Shown here one piece after another: positions 1 through 7,226 of a stretch of 64,000 nucleotides of DNA. The translations under genes and the position numbers were made by a program. The stretch lies in the IMG/VR virus record IMGVR_UViG_3300033150_001207, positions 1 to 64,000 of that record; one strand, written 5' to 3'. The notes below the pieces were generated by a model. The model ran no database searches. It saw only the letters and a program-made list of their open reading frames with translations, and was not told the DNA's origin. The first letter of the stretch is position 1, and each line of letters opens with the position of its first letter. This stretch comes from a virus.

Positions 1-363
1 ATCTGTTTCTCCAGATTCTTCAAGTGCTTTGGTAAGGTAACATACACGCTTAGTTCCACTATTTAACCACATTGTTAAATCTGATATGCAACGCTCTGCA
101 TCCCAATCAGTATTGATATAAGCGGATATATTTCTCTCTGTCATACCATTGACTATACTCGATAAAGCACTATCAACCCAGTAATAAATATAGTCATCAG
201 CCAATTTATACCTACCTGCCTCAGATACCATGTTCCGAATCCACTGCGGTGTTATGTCATGGTAATAGATAAATTTAGAACCATTGTACCTTGTTCCTAC
301 TTTAAAATGTCTTTTCGCTTCTTTTGCAATATCTCTAATAGTTAATTCTCTTGTGGCTTTCAC
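1..363 (-). CDS. Hypothetical protein, 3' end cut by the window
   Basis: An open frame of 121 codons runs from a GTG at 361-363 off the left edge without a stop. The GTG is preceded by GGAGGTTATTACA, almost the same leader as the next two upstream genes. The product begins MKATRELTIRDIAKEAK, is rich in aromatic residues, and matches no family I recognise. It is the last visible gene of the leftward operon. Confidence 0.75.
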   Translation of the reverse strand, partial: MKATRELTIRDIAKEAKRHFKVGTRYNGSKFIYYHDITPQWIRNMVSEAGRYKLADDYIYYWVDSALSSIVNGMTERNISAYINTDWDAERCISDLTMWLNSGTKRVCYLTKALEESGETD

Positions 364-378
364 TGTAATAACCTCCAA

Positions 379-825
379 TTATAATTTGATGGTTTGTACT
401 TTCTTCCATTTCTTCGATTCTTCGAGTTCATAATTATCTGTATACGTTGGCTCATAAACAACGATACAGTCAGGTTTAATAGCATAAAAATACTCAATAT
501 CACTATGGAATTGATTGCAAATACCATAACCAAGATAGCGATAATAAGGATTTCTTAAAAGTTTATTTCTTTTATGTGCTTTTTTCATTTCATTATCATG
601 CTCATTCGTTAAGAACTGTATAAGTCTCGCCGCGATGTATTCAGTATCAAAACCTCGTTTGCTTATAAAGTTTTTAACAAATGGTACAATTTCAGATAGT
701 ACGCCGTATTCAGAACCATCAACTTTGCCAGGGTAACCATCAAAGTGGCGATATAATAATGCTACATAATTGTTAAGAGAATCTTCATTAGATTCATAGA
801 TACCGATTTGGCAACGTGTACTCAT
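379..825 (-). CDS. Hypothetical phage protein (148 aa)
   Basis: Start chosen at the ATG preceded by AAGGAGGTTATCACA, giving MSTRCQIGIYES; the frame extends 10 codons upstream without a better site. The opening resembles small phage/host proteins that start STRxxIxI and contain YRHFDGYPG; these have no assigned biochemical role that I know of. Soluble, no membrane segment. It shares its ribosome-site leader with the genes on both sides. Confidence 0.8.
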   Translation of the reverse strand: MSTRCQIGIYESNEDSLNNYVALLYRHFDGYPGKVDGSEYGVLSEIVPFVKNFISKRGFDTEYIAARLIQFLTNEHDNEMKKAHKRNKLLRNPYYRYLGYGICNQFHSDIEYFYAIKPDCIVVYEPTYTDNYELEESKKWKKVQTIKL

Positions 826-851
826 TGTGATAACCTCCTTTTGTAAACTGT

Positions 852-1226
852 TCACATACGATAGTAATATTCAGTACCATCAAAATTGGCACTTGTATAA
901 TCGCCCTTAAGTTCATCAGAAGCATCTTTCCAAGCAATATGATAAACAGGCCAGGAAAGCTCATCTGCAATAGCTCCTATATCAAGAACATATCCTTTTG
1001 CATACTCTTCAAAATAATGCTCACTGATAAGAGATTCATCATTCTCAAAAGCAGATTCGTCTATGTCATCGGCAAAGGCCTTGAGTTTATCGTACTCATC
1101 TTTATAAAGCTCGGTAAACTCGTCATAGCTATTAGGGTCGTCTCGAACTTCTTCAAGTTCTTTTATTCGTTTCGTAATGTCGCTTGCGTAAATAATATCA
1201 TCCGTATTTGTGATTTTAGTTGACAT
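852..1226 (-). CDS. Hypothetical acidic protein (124 aa)
   Basis: Start follows AGGAGGTTATCACA. The product is strongly acidic. Its C-terminus, with WPVYHIAW, a helical stretch, DYTS and FDGTEYYYR, resembles a conserved tail seen in small phage and plasmid proteins sometimes loosely annotated as antirestriction-like. That link is memory-based and weak. No catalytic motif is visible. Confidence 0.75.
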   Translation of the reverse strand: MSTKITNTDDIIYASDITKRIKELEEVRDDPNSYDEFTELYKDEYDKLKAFADDIDESAFENDESLISEHYFEEYAKGYVLDIGAIADELSWPVYHIAWKDASDELKGDYTSANFDGTEYYYRM

Positions 1227-1256
1227 TGTGATAACCTCCTGTTTATTACATCAATA

Positions 1257-1442
1257 TTATTCGTGAGTGTACAGAGTTCCATCGTCTTTTTCAACTACAA
1301 GTAAATTAAGAAGACGGTAAACTCTTGTCCCGCAAATAAATTCCTCGAATTTCATCGCTTCTCTTAAGGGTTTTCCAGATATAGCAAAATTTCCATTTAC
1401 CTTATACGAAAACTGATTTTGAAATTCCTCCTTTGATAACAT
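1257..1442 (-). CDS. Hypothetical small protein (61 aa)
   Basis: ATG preceded by AAGGAGGTCTTAAA. The product MLSKEEFQNQF... matches no known family. Its place between genes with matching ribosome sites supports it being translated. Confidence 0.65.
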   Translation of the reverse strand: MLSKEEFQNQFSYKVNGNFAISGKPLREAMKFEEFICGTRVYRLLNLLVVEKDDGTLYTHE

Positions 1443-1474
1443 TTTAAGACCTCCTTTTTAGTTGTTATAGTACA

Positions 1475-1723
1475 TCAGAAACTTATATTTGTTAAATGCC
1501 CAATACCCGCCGTTGCTCTGAACACATCGGCGTTTATCTTTCTTTTTTCTGGCGTTTCGTGCTTTGCTTCTGGATGAGTACAACTAACAACTGCAAATTC
1601 ACTCCATGCTCTGGCGCCATAATATTGACAAGGTTTAGCATTACGAATACCGCAACATTTTCTCATATCAACTGCCTTGTTATCAATCGGACATTTGTCA
1701 AGTATACAATCGAGCTTAACCAT
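1475..1723 (-). CDS. Cysteine-rich small protein (82 aa)
   Basis: Start taken at ATG 1721-1723 (MVKLDCILDKC), behind GAGGGAAGA; a TTG 39 bases upstream is possible but has no ribosome site. Seven cysteines, grouped as C-x4-C, CC, C and C, suggest metal binding. No named family. Confidence 0.6.
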   Translation of the reverse strand: MVKLDCILDKCPIDNKAVDMRKCCGIRNAKPCQYYGARAWSEFAVVSCTHPEAKHETPEKRKINADVFRATAGIGHLTNISF

Positions 1724-1778
1724 TTTGACATCTTCCCTCTTTATTATTTTTGTTTCAATCAATCTTAAATCATTGTCA

Positions 1779-2012
1779 TTATCTTTTACGAAAGGTCAAT
1801 TTGTTAATTTCGTCATAAGCTTCATGTAAAAACGAATTGAAGTGCATGCTATTTACAATCGTGTCTGTTACAAGTGCAAAAGCATGTTTATAATCCGATA
1901 ATTTTTCGTTCGCCCTTACTTGCATTGCTGTCGTACCATTCAGTCCGACTCTTTTTACCTCTTCCTCGCAATTCATTATTTGAGCAGCGAGTTTGACCAA
2001 ATTGCATTCCAT
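1779..2012 (-). CDS. Hypothetical helical protein (77 aa)
   Basis: ATG behind AGGAGGTTGTTGAA. Predicted helical throughout, no membrane segment, no recognised family. The 18 bases containing its ribosome site (TGTAATAAACAGGAGGTT) are repeated in front of the gene at 852-1226. Confidence 0.7.
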   Translation of the reverse strand: MECNLVKLAAQIMNCEEEVKRVGLNGTTAMQVRANEKLSDYKHAFALVTDTIVNSMHFNSFLHEAYDEINKLTFRKR

Positions 2013-2044
2013 TTCAACAACCTCCTGTTTATTACACTTGATGT

Positions 2045-2251
2045 TTAGTAAAGTGGATGTAAGTATAGCGAGTCAATTTGCTCTCCTTTGTCCCTTTTAT
2101 CGCACAATTCTCTACACTTTTTTAGAGTAAAAGCCCAGTGAAAACCTTCTATCGGTTTCCCGCTTTCATTAACTCTCTGAGCTTCATATCTTTTAACTGT
2201 TATAAATCCGCCCTCTTTAGTTATAACCCACGAATTATATTTACGAATCAT
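2045..2251 (-). CDS. Hypothetical small protein (68 aa)
   Basis: ATG behind AGGAGAAATTATC. Basic N-terminus, no family recognised. Same operon and spacing pattern as its neighbours. Confidence 0.65.
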   Translation of the reverse strand: MIRKYNSWVITKEGGFITVKRYEAQRVNESGKPIEGFHWAFTLKKCRELCDKRDKGEQIDSLYLHPLY

Positions 2252-2265
2252 GATAATTTCTCCTG

Positions 2266-2403
2266 TTATAATACATTAACAATACGGGCTTTGAGTTTCA
2301 TCTTTGCGAGTTTATGTACAATTCTGAATGCGTCAAACAGATTACTGCACAATATAAACTCAATGCGTGTATGATTTTGTGACAGTATTATAATTTTAAA
2401 CAT
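2266..2403 (-). CDS. Hypothetical small basic protein (45 aa)
   Basis: A short frame beginning ATG TTT AAA at 2403 and ending TAA at 2266, with GAGGAGG four bases before the ATG. Product starts MFKIIILSQNHTR and is basic at its C-terminus. It fills the gap between two well-supported genes. Confidence 0.6.
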   Translation of the reverse strand: MFKIIILSQNHTRIEFILCSNLFDAFRIVHKLAKMKLKARIVNVL

Positions 2404-2419
2404 ATGACCTCCTCAAGTG

Positions 2420-2857
2420 TTATTCAATAACATTTTCAAATATCACAATCATAGATGGAAACGGCGCTGGATTTCCGCTATCATCAAAACTTAACCTACC
2501 TTTCAGAAACCTGACTACCGGCTTATTATTATCCGCCCTGTCCCAGATATATTTGTGAAACCATTTCGTATCTGTTCTAGCCGGCAATAGCATAACGACT
2601 GTTCCATTTGTTTCGGATGCTTTTTTAACCCATTTGCCAATCTCACGACCGTAAGGCGGATTACAGTAAACAACTTCACCGTCCCATGATTGTTTCAAAC
2701 CGTCCTCCTGTTCGGTGTAATACTTTTCACACAAAGCATTTTCTGGCGTAGCGCAAGCGTCAAGTGTGAAATGATAAATTTTGTCAAGGCTATTGAATAA
2801 ATCTCTTGGCGTACGCCAGTCTTTACGGTTGCTTGTGAATAAACCTTTTGTTAGCAT
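2420..2857 (-). CDS. Phage N6-adenine DNA methyltransferase (Dam-type)
   Basis: Transfers a methyl group from S-adenosylmethionine to adenine N6 in DNA. The 145-residue product fits the phage Dam family: an N-terminal WRTPRDLF segment, LDACAT around residues 33-38, and the catalytic CNPPYG (DPPY-class motif IV) near residue 65. The length is normal for this compact family. No restriction enzyme lies beside it. It is one of four methyltransferases in the window and likely protects phage DNA or marks it for regulation. Confidence 0.9.
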   Translation of the reverse strand: MLTKGLFTSNRKDWRTPRDLFNSLDKIYHFTLDACATPENALCEKYYTEQEDGLKQSWDGEVVYCNPPYGREIGKWVKKASETNGTVVMLLPARTDTKWFHKYIWDRADNNKPVVRFLKGRLSFDDSGNPAPFPSMIVIFENVIE

Positions 2858-2876
2858 AATATAACCTTAGTTTTCT

Positions 2877-3065
2877 TTATAATAATATAATATCTTGTTT
2901 AAATTGTTCATACAAAGGAAAAACGCAACCATGTATTTCCATAATCTTTGGATTTGCTGTACCTCTAGCGAGTAGCGGTTTTGAAGTGTTATAAAAATAT
3001 TCAAGCAACGCGTCTCTAGTTGCAAACATTTCGTCTTTTGTAAAAGTGTAGTTCTATGTTTTCAT
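2877..3065 (-). pseudogene. Small gene interrupted by an amber codon at codon 4
   Basis: A strong ribosome site (AGGAGGTCTAAA) precedes ATG AAA ACA TAG. The same frame then stays open for 58 more codons (NYTFTKDEMFATRDALLEYF...) to a TAA at 2877-2879. A downstream in-frame ATG (MFATRD...) has no ribosome site. The stop may be a real mutation, a sequencing error or readthrough. TAG ends many intact genes here, so global recoding is unlikely. Confidence 0.5.
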
Positions 3066-3078
3066 TTTAGACCTCCTG

Positions 3079-3519
3079 TTATAGTGTATTAACATCAATA
3101 TGATACTTCTCGATCAAAGTCTTAACAGTGGCAACGGCATCTCGACTTTCAATTGCATTAAAGTAATTATATATCTCATTCTCATACTTTTCTGATATGT
3201 CAGCGAGGCCCCTTTTAATGTCAGCTTTACTTTTGTTATATGCTTTTCCGTACCATTCTTCAAAATCTATATCTGTTTCGTCTCTGGTTGCATCTGTTCT
3301 CAAATAATCAGCATCAAGATCATTTATGAGACGTCGCAAATCTCTGTAGTACCAATGAAAGCCTTGCAGATTGTAATGAGCTATAAAACCATTCAATGAA
3401 TGTAGAAAACTATATGCTGGATTGTTAAGCTTTGTAATGTCCTTTGTCTTGAATACTAAATTGACATTATTAAGTATTGCCTTGACATTATATGGTTTCC
3501 AATTACCCACTTTTTGCAT
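3079..3519 (-). CDS. Hypothetical helical protein (146 aa)
   Basis: ATG behind AGGAGGTAACTACA. Rich in tyrosine, tryptophan and acidic residues, predicted mostly helical, no membrane segment or known motif. Part of the leftward operon of small genes. Confidence 0.75.
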   Translation of the reverse strand: MQKVGNWKPYNVKAILNNVNLVFKTKDITKLNNPAYSFLHSLNGFIAHYNLQGFHWYYRDLRRLINDLDADYLRTDATRDETDIDFEEWYGKAYNKSKADIKRGLADISEKYENEIYNYFNAIESRDAVATVKTLIEKYHIDVNTL

Positions 3520-3544
3520 TGTAGTTACCTCCTGTCAAAGTGTG

Positions 3545-3691
3545 TTACTCCTCATGTACTATTTCTCCTTGAGTATATCCTTGCTTAATCATTTCTGCTA
3601 TATGCTCAAGATCTGCATCATTGGGTTTGATTTCGTTATCGTCATCGTCCCTAATATTAATGTCCACTTTCCAATATCCGCTTACCGACAT
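3545..3691 (-). CDS. Hypothetical acidic small protein (48 aa)
   Basis: ATG behind AAGGAGGTTGAA; ends TAA at 3545. Product begins MSVSGYWKVDINIRDDDD and ends with a helix-turn-like QGYTQGEIVHEE. The strong ribosome site and tight fit between genes support it. Confidence 0.65.
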   Translation of the reverse strand: MSVSGYWKVDINIRDDDDNEIKPNDADLEHIAEMIKQGYTQGEIVHEE

Positions 3692-3712
3692 TTCAACCTC
3701 CTTGTTTGAGTT

Positions 3713-3904
3713 TTAATAAACATGAACACCGTATCCAGGCTTGGCGTTTTCATACTCACGCCTCGAACACCTGTAACCGACCGCTTTGCTTTCACTCTTT
3801 GGATTCAGGCCACATATTTCACGTGCATCATCAATGTTATGTGCGACACAGTAATATGTATCACCGAAGCCTCTGTTACCAATCAGTTTGTAGTAATGTA
3901 ACAT
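3713..3904 (-). CDS. Hypothetical small protein (63 aa)
   Basis: ATG behind AGGGGGGTATTACA. Product MLHYYKLIGNRGFGDTYYC... includes a DDAREICGL helix, a pattern seen in small phage proteins of unknown role. Its start overlaps the end of the upstream gene by 22 bases, which suggests translational coupling. Confidence 0.65.
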   Translation of the reverse strand: MLHYYKLIGNRGFGDTYYCVAHNIDDAREICGLNPKSESKAVGYRCSRREYENAKPGYGVHVY

Positions 3905-4077
3905 TGTAATACCCCCCTGTTGATCTTAGCCTCTTGATCGCAATCGTTAACATAGCTGTGTATTTCAGGTTTGATACGGTCGCTATACCATTCAATGTCA
4001 TTGACTTGAAGCTTCTCAACCACTTTAAAATTTTCATCTCTGACTTCGATAAGGATTCTACATCTTTTGCTTAACAT
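3883..4077 (-). CDS. Hypothetical small protein (64 aa)
   Basis: ATG behind AGGAGGAAAAAACA. The 3' end overlaps the start of the next gene. The N-terminus MLSKRCRILIEVRDENFKVV looks like a beta-hairpin. No family recognised. Confidence 0.65.
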   Translation of the reverse strand: MLSKRCRILIEVRDENFKVVEKLQVNDIEWYSDRIKPEIHSYVNDCDQEAKINRGVLQCYITTN

Positions 4078-4094
4078 TGTTTTTTCCTCCTGTT

Positions 4095-4160
4095 TTAAAT
4101 GATTCTTTTATGATTATCTTTTCCGTCTAAATTGACAGAAGTCAAGCTCACTGCATACAT
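4095..4160 (-). CDS. Possible 21-residue peptide
   Basis: ATG TAT GCA GTG... to TAA, preceded by AAAGGATTAA, between two firmer genes. Only the ribosome site and position support it; it may not be expressed. Confidence 0.35.
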   Translation of the reverse strand: MYAVSLTSVNLDGKDNHKRII

Positions 4161-4179
4161 TTAATCCTTTTATTTGTTA

Positions 4180-4434
4180 TTACAACAACGACCTTTCTAT
4201 TTCAAAGAGTTTTTTCAATATCATATTTCCATCAATAATCTCTTTATCAGCTTCTTCAGCGGTGGTATAAACTGTTGTTTGAGGAGTACAATGGAAACTT
4301 CTCCTGCTAAGGTTTCTCCCAATTATGACCCACCAGTCTTCTGTGATTCCAGCAATCCTTTTAGCTCCAAAGCCGGTTGGCAGAAAGTAATCCTCTGGAT
4401 TGAGTTTTTTCATTTTGATTTCAGCTAATGTCAT
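4180..4434 (-). CDS. Hypothetical protein (84 aa)
   Basis: ATG behind AAGGAGGCAAAGAA. Product begins MTLAEIKMKKLNPEDYF; no recognised family, soluble. Confidence 0.7.
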   Translation of the reverse strand: MTLAEIKMKKLNPEDYFLPTGFGAKRIAGITEDWWVIIGRNLSRRSFHCTPQTTVYTTAEEADKEIIDGNMILKKLFEIERSLL

Positions 4435-4475
4435 TTCTTTGCCTCCTTGTTTTTTTAATATTTCCCTTTTTTTAA

Positions 4476-4679
4476 TTATCGATGTTTTTCTAAAAACCTT
4501 ATTATACTCTTATTGTTCCTCTCCTGTCCAATATGCCTATGGTCATAACAAAAATGGTATTTTCTCCATATCTCATCCATGTCAAACAATAAGAAACTCC
4601 AAACTTTGGCGTATCCGATATTCGGACATTCCTTTCCGCAAATACAGCATTTATGGAATTTGAATTTATCCTTAAGCAT
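4476..4679 (-). CDS. Small zinc-finger-like protein (67 aa)
   Basis: ATG behind AAGGAAGAATA. Four likely zinc ligands are visible as C-x2-C (KCCICGKEC, residues 11-18) followed by FCYDH-R-H around residues 43-48. This resembles a treble-clef or HNH-like zinc knuckle, but no catalytic histidine set is complete enough to call a nuclease. Confidence 0.6.
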   Translation of the reverse strand: MLKDKFKFHKCCICGKECPNIGYAKVWSFLLFDMDEIWRKYHFCYDHRHIGQERNNKSIIRFLEKHR

Positions 4680-4704
4680 TATTCTTCCTTTTTAAATTTG
4701 AAAT

Positions 4705-4857
4705 TTACTTTGTAACCCTATCCCAAACAAAAGCTTTCAAGATGGATATTGACAAAGCATTTGCGATATTGTCTAAGCGCCAATTCCTCTTTCTTAAAAT
4801 TTTGAAAGCACGCAATTTTGTTTTTTCTTCTTCAGTCATTATTATTTCATCTTTCAC
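4705..4857 (-). CDS. Hypothetical helical protein (50 aa)
   Basis: A GTG start at 4855-4857 behind AAGGGGGCG is preferred. A longer ATG start (64 aa, 4899) and a shorter one at MTEEEK exist, but neither has a good ribosome site. The C-terminal half (LDNIANALSISILKA) could be a helix-turn-helix; that is a guess. Confidence 0.5.
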   Translation of the reverse strand: MKDEIIMTEEEKTKLRAFKILRKRNWRLDNIANALSISILKAFVWDRVTK

Positions 4858-4917
4858 AGTTTGACGCCCCCTTTTCAAAAGAGTTATTAATATATCCAAC
4901 TTAGGACAGATACTGTA

Positions 4918-5085
4918 TTACCATTCTCTTACAGACGTTTGGTATCCATATCGCAATAATGTAGTATCACCTTTGTTTATTGTTATTTTGCTATAAGCTT
5001 CTTCCGCATCTTTAACGTCACCCTCAAAGCTTTCGCCAGTCATTAGATTAAGAACATAATAACCTTTTTGCTTATTCTTTTTCAT
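4918..5085 (-). CDS. Hypothetical small protein (55 aa)
   Basis: ATG behind GGGAAGAAGAAAA; ends TAA at 4918. MKKNKQKGYYVLNLMTGESF looks like a small beta-rich phage protein. Its ATG overlaps the TGA of the upstream gene, and a possible promoter lies at 5103-5129. Confidence 0.6.
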   Translation of the reverse strand: MKKNKQKGYYVLNLMTGESFEGDVKDAEEAYSKITINKGDTTLLRYGYQTSVREW

Positions 5086-5252
5086 TTTTCTTCTTCCCTT
5101 AATTTATAGTGCAGATAAGACCTTGTCAAGTGCTTTTTTATAAAATCCTCAAATTTCGTTTTCAATCCACCTTGCAAACCGCCGTATAGCCTTACCACAT
5201 CTACGTTTGCACGGATTCTACGGCGATTTGCAATATTCCTTAAAAAAAACAT
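5082..5252 (-). CDS. Hypothetical arginine-rich protein (56 aa)
   Basis: ATG at 5250-5252 behind TAGGAATTGTG. Product MFFLRNIANRRRIRANVD... is very basic and ends LREEEK. Its TGA overlaps the next ATG (ATGA coupling). A promoter-like sequence lies inside the 3' end. Confidence 0.5.
   Translation of the reverse strand: MFFLRNIANRRRIRANVDVVRLYGGLQGGLKTKFEDFIKKHLTRSYLHYKLREEEK
5103..5129 (-). promoter_or_regulatory. Possible weak promoter
   Basis: TTGACA (5124-5129) and TATAAA (5103-5108) on the minus strand, separated by 15 bases, just upstream of the gene starting at 5085. The short spacing makes it weaker than the N17 promoters elsewhere in the window. Confidence 0.35.
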
Positions 5253-5260
5253 CACAATTC

Positions 5261-5431
5261 CTAGCGGTTTAGTGATAATTCTTCTTCCTTATAATAGAGT
5301 TTATCGTAGCCTTTGCCCTTACAGAATCGGCAGAACCCCCTGTCGTCAAGTTCACCGCATACACTTGTTCCTCGCCCACAATGATGACAACAACCTTGCC
5401 AATCGCCTAGTACGTCTTTCATTTTTTGCAT
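5261..5431 (-). CDS. Zinc-ribbon protein (56 aa), first gene of the leftward operon
   Basis: ATG behind AAAGGAAGTGTA, about 45 bases downstream of the consensus promoter at 5477-5505. Two knuckles, CCHHCG near residue 14 and FCRFCKGKG near residue 35, make a likely four-cysteine zinc ribbon. Such ribbons often bind nucleic acid or a protein partner; the role here is unknown. Confidence 0.65.
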   Translation of the reverse strand: MQKMKDVLGDWQGCCHHCGRGTSVCGELDDRGFCRFCKGKGYDKLYYKEEELSLNR

Positions 5432-5476
5432 TACACTTCCTTTAAAAGTTCATAACAATTTCAACTTGCACAATAC

Positions 5477-5505
5477 AATATAATACCACAAAAAATGCTT
5501 GTCAA
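5477..5505 (-). promoter_or_regulatory. Consensus promoter for the leftward early operon
   Basis: TTGACA at 5500-5505 and TATATT at 5477-5482 on the minus strand with exactly 17 bases between. It sits directly upstream of the first gene (5431). Confidence 0.8.
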
Positions 5506-5753
5506 TAAAAAAGTACAGAAAATCCCGATTTTTTTCATATCATAACATATTGTTTATTATAATACATGCAGTTTTTAGTGGATTAAACACCTATGATTTA
5601 GTGGATTAAACACTACAAGGATTGTATCATGCGAGGGCTGTCGTAAAACTACGAAAGTTGTCGTAGAACTGTGTCTGAAAGTGATTGTGTGAGGGTATAT
5701 AATATATATAATGTATTATAGCAAAAGTCGTGCCAGTGTGTATGCCTAGAGGG

Positions 5754-5994
5754 ATAGTCTACAGTAGAGTATATCTATATCAATGTCGGTTTTGTGTGAA
5801 TAGTCTACAGTAGAATATACTACAGTAGTATTGTTGGTGTATTGGCTGTTTTACTGTTCCCGTTATTGCTATAAGCATTGTCGCAAGTGGAATAGTCTAC
5901 TGTAGACTATCTGTTGTGTATATTAAATATGGTTTGCTCTATTACTGGCGTTGTGAGTATTATTGTAAACGGAATAGTCTACTGTGGAATACTC
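5754..5994. repeat. Cluster of ATAGTCTACTGTAGACTAT-like palindromes
   Basis: Sites lie at 5754-5772, 5799-5832 (a double site), 5892-5910 and 5974-5993. The 5892-5910 copy is a perfect 19-base palindrome with arms ATAGTCTAC and GTAGACTAT. Two further copies, TATTCTACAGTAGTATA and TATTCCACAGTAGTATAT, are at 6522 and 6594. Confidence 0.75.
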
Positions 5995-6013
5995 GCTGTG
6001 TTGATTTGTGTTT

Positions 6014-6060
6014 GTTAGGTTTTATCTAACACAAGACATACCACCACCCCACCCCAATTG
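6014..6060 (+). other. Degenerate copy of the folded leader element
   Basis: Bases 6014-6033 (GTTAGGTTTTATCTAACACA) are identical to the reverse complement of 28509-28528. They are followed by GACATACCACC and a C-rich run ending CCCCAATTGG, as in the other copies. The GTTAG/CTAAC hairpin is intact, but the upstream promoter and the closing GGTGG arm are missing. Confidence 0.6.
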
Positions 6061-6121
6061 GAATGTAATAACACTACGACACTACGAATGCGAGTACTGT
6101 CGTAGCTGGTACACTTGTTGC

Positions 6122-6654
6122 TGTAAATATTTACACTGGCGGGCAGTATTAGGTTGTATTGTTCGTTGTATTCGTTGCATTATATATTGTACTCGTTGTA
6201 TTACATGTTATAGCCAGAGTATTACACATTGTATTATACCAGAGCGACGTATAAATATTTACACACCCCCGTACTGATATGGCCAGAATGCGTATTGGTA
6301 GAAGACGCACAACCATACATTATACCATCAGTACCATTAGTACCATCAATACAATCAGCACCATCAGCACAAACGGCGCTATCAGTACAACCAGAAAACC
6401 AACTATGAGTATAAATATTTACACATCCACAATACCGTATTCCCTATGCTCGCACAACATATTGTACTATGCGCAGTATAAATACTTATATATTTCATAG
6501 TGGTATATTCCCGTACTTGTGTATTCTACAGTAGTATACCCCCTTGTCCGTACAATCTGTTGTACCAGTATAAGCATTTATATACCTTTTCACATATTCC
6601 ACAGTAGTATATCCCATACCCACATAATCCATCATACCAGTATAAGCGTTTACA
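6122..6654. repeat. Six TATAAATATTTACA-type palindromic sites
   Basis: Copies at 6122 (TGTAAATATTTACA, perfect palindrome), 6250, 6410, 6477, 6569 and 6641, mostly 65-160 bases apart. Those from 6410 on sit in diverged repeat units that also carry the CTACAGTAG motif. Look-alikes occur at 9832 and 29027. Confidence 0.7.
6324..6386. repeat. 9-bp minisatellite, seven copies
   Basis: Seven tandem diverged copies of ACCATCAGT fill exactly 63 bases. In one frame they give a repeating Ile-Ser-Thr peptide, which I take as a by-product, not a gene. Confidence 0.8.
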
Positions 6655-7226
6655 CCTATACGAGTACCGTCGCACACATACCCCCGGTGTACAAGGGTCA
6701 CGCACGAGCGGGCAGGTGTATGTATATATAATATAGGGTACTATTCCCACACATGCATTTTCTATTTTATTTTTTTTCACATCCAGAATTGGTATGTTAG
6801 TTTATTATTATATTTTGAATAGCAACATACCATACCAAAACCTAATATATCCCCGAAACGCCAATACCATCTATAGGGTTATGCTCTGGTTGTTTCCCTA
6901 AATATATATCTGCATTATATTTATGCATTATTGTGATTTCGGGCGGTAAATTCTGAGTATTCGTGGGTTCTTAGTTATCGTTGTGCTTCGTATTTTTACA
7001 AAGCTCATTGTGTGTTTTGCTTGGGTGCTATATAATATTGTATTTGTGTATCATTGTAGTCTTGATAGTACGGCAAAAGTGGTTGGTTGGCGGTATACAT
7101 TACAACATATTACTGTATTTACACTTAAGCCCTAGGCGCTATATACAGAGGTATAATTGTAAATTCGAATGTAGCAGGTATGAATTGTTTATGATCTGTA
7201 GTGTAATCTCTATATCCACTTATATT

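Larger units (their letters stand above)
5506..7226. other. 1.7-kb repeat-rich region without credible genes
   Basis: No frame has a convincing ribosome site with normal protein composition; the frames present translate simple repeats. It holds six copies of an ATAGTCTACnGTAGACTAT-like palindrome, six 14-base TATAAATATTTACA-like sites, a 9-bp minisatellite, hairpins at 5650-5667 and 6074-6105, and a hairpin element at 6014. The top strand is G/T-rich to about 6200 and C/A-rich from about 6260 to 6720. An origin of replication or a regulatory locus is plausible but unproven. Confidence 0.7.

Noticed and set aside
2877-3065. Genome-wide TAG recoding
   Set aside because: Intact genes end normally in TAG at 24203, 34322, 42020, 42524 and 59744, with no coding sequence beyond them.
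6279-6780. Open frames on both strands in the repeat region
   Set aside because: Their products are Ile-Ser-Thr or Tyr/Cys-rich repeats that follow the DNA repeats, with no ribosome sites.
5506-7226. CRISPR array
   Set aside because: The repeats are short, palindromic and irregularly spaced, without uniform spacers.
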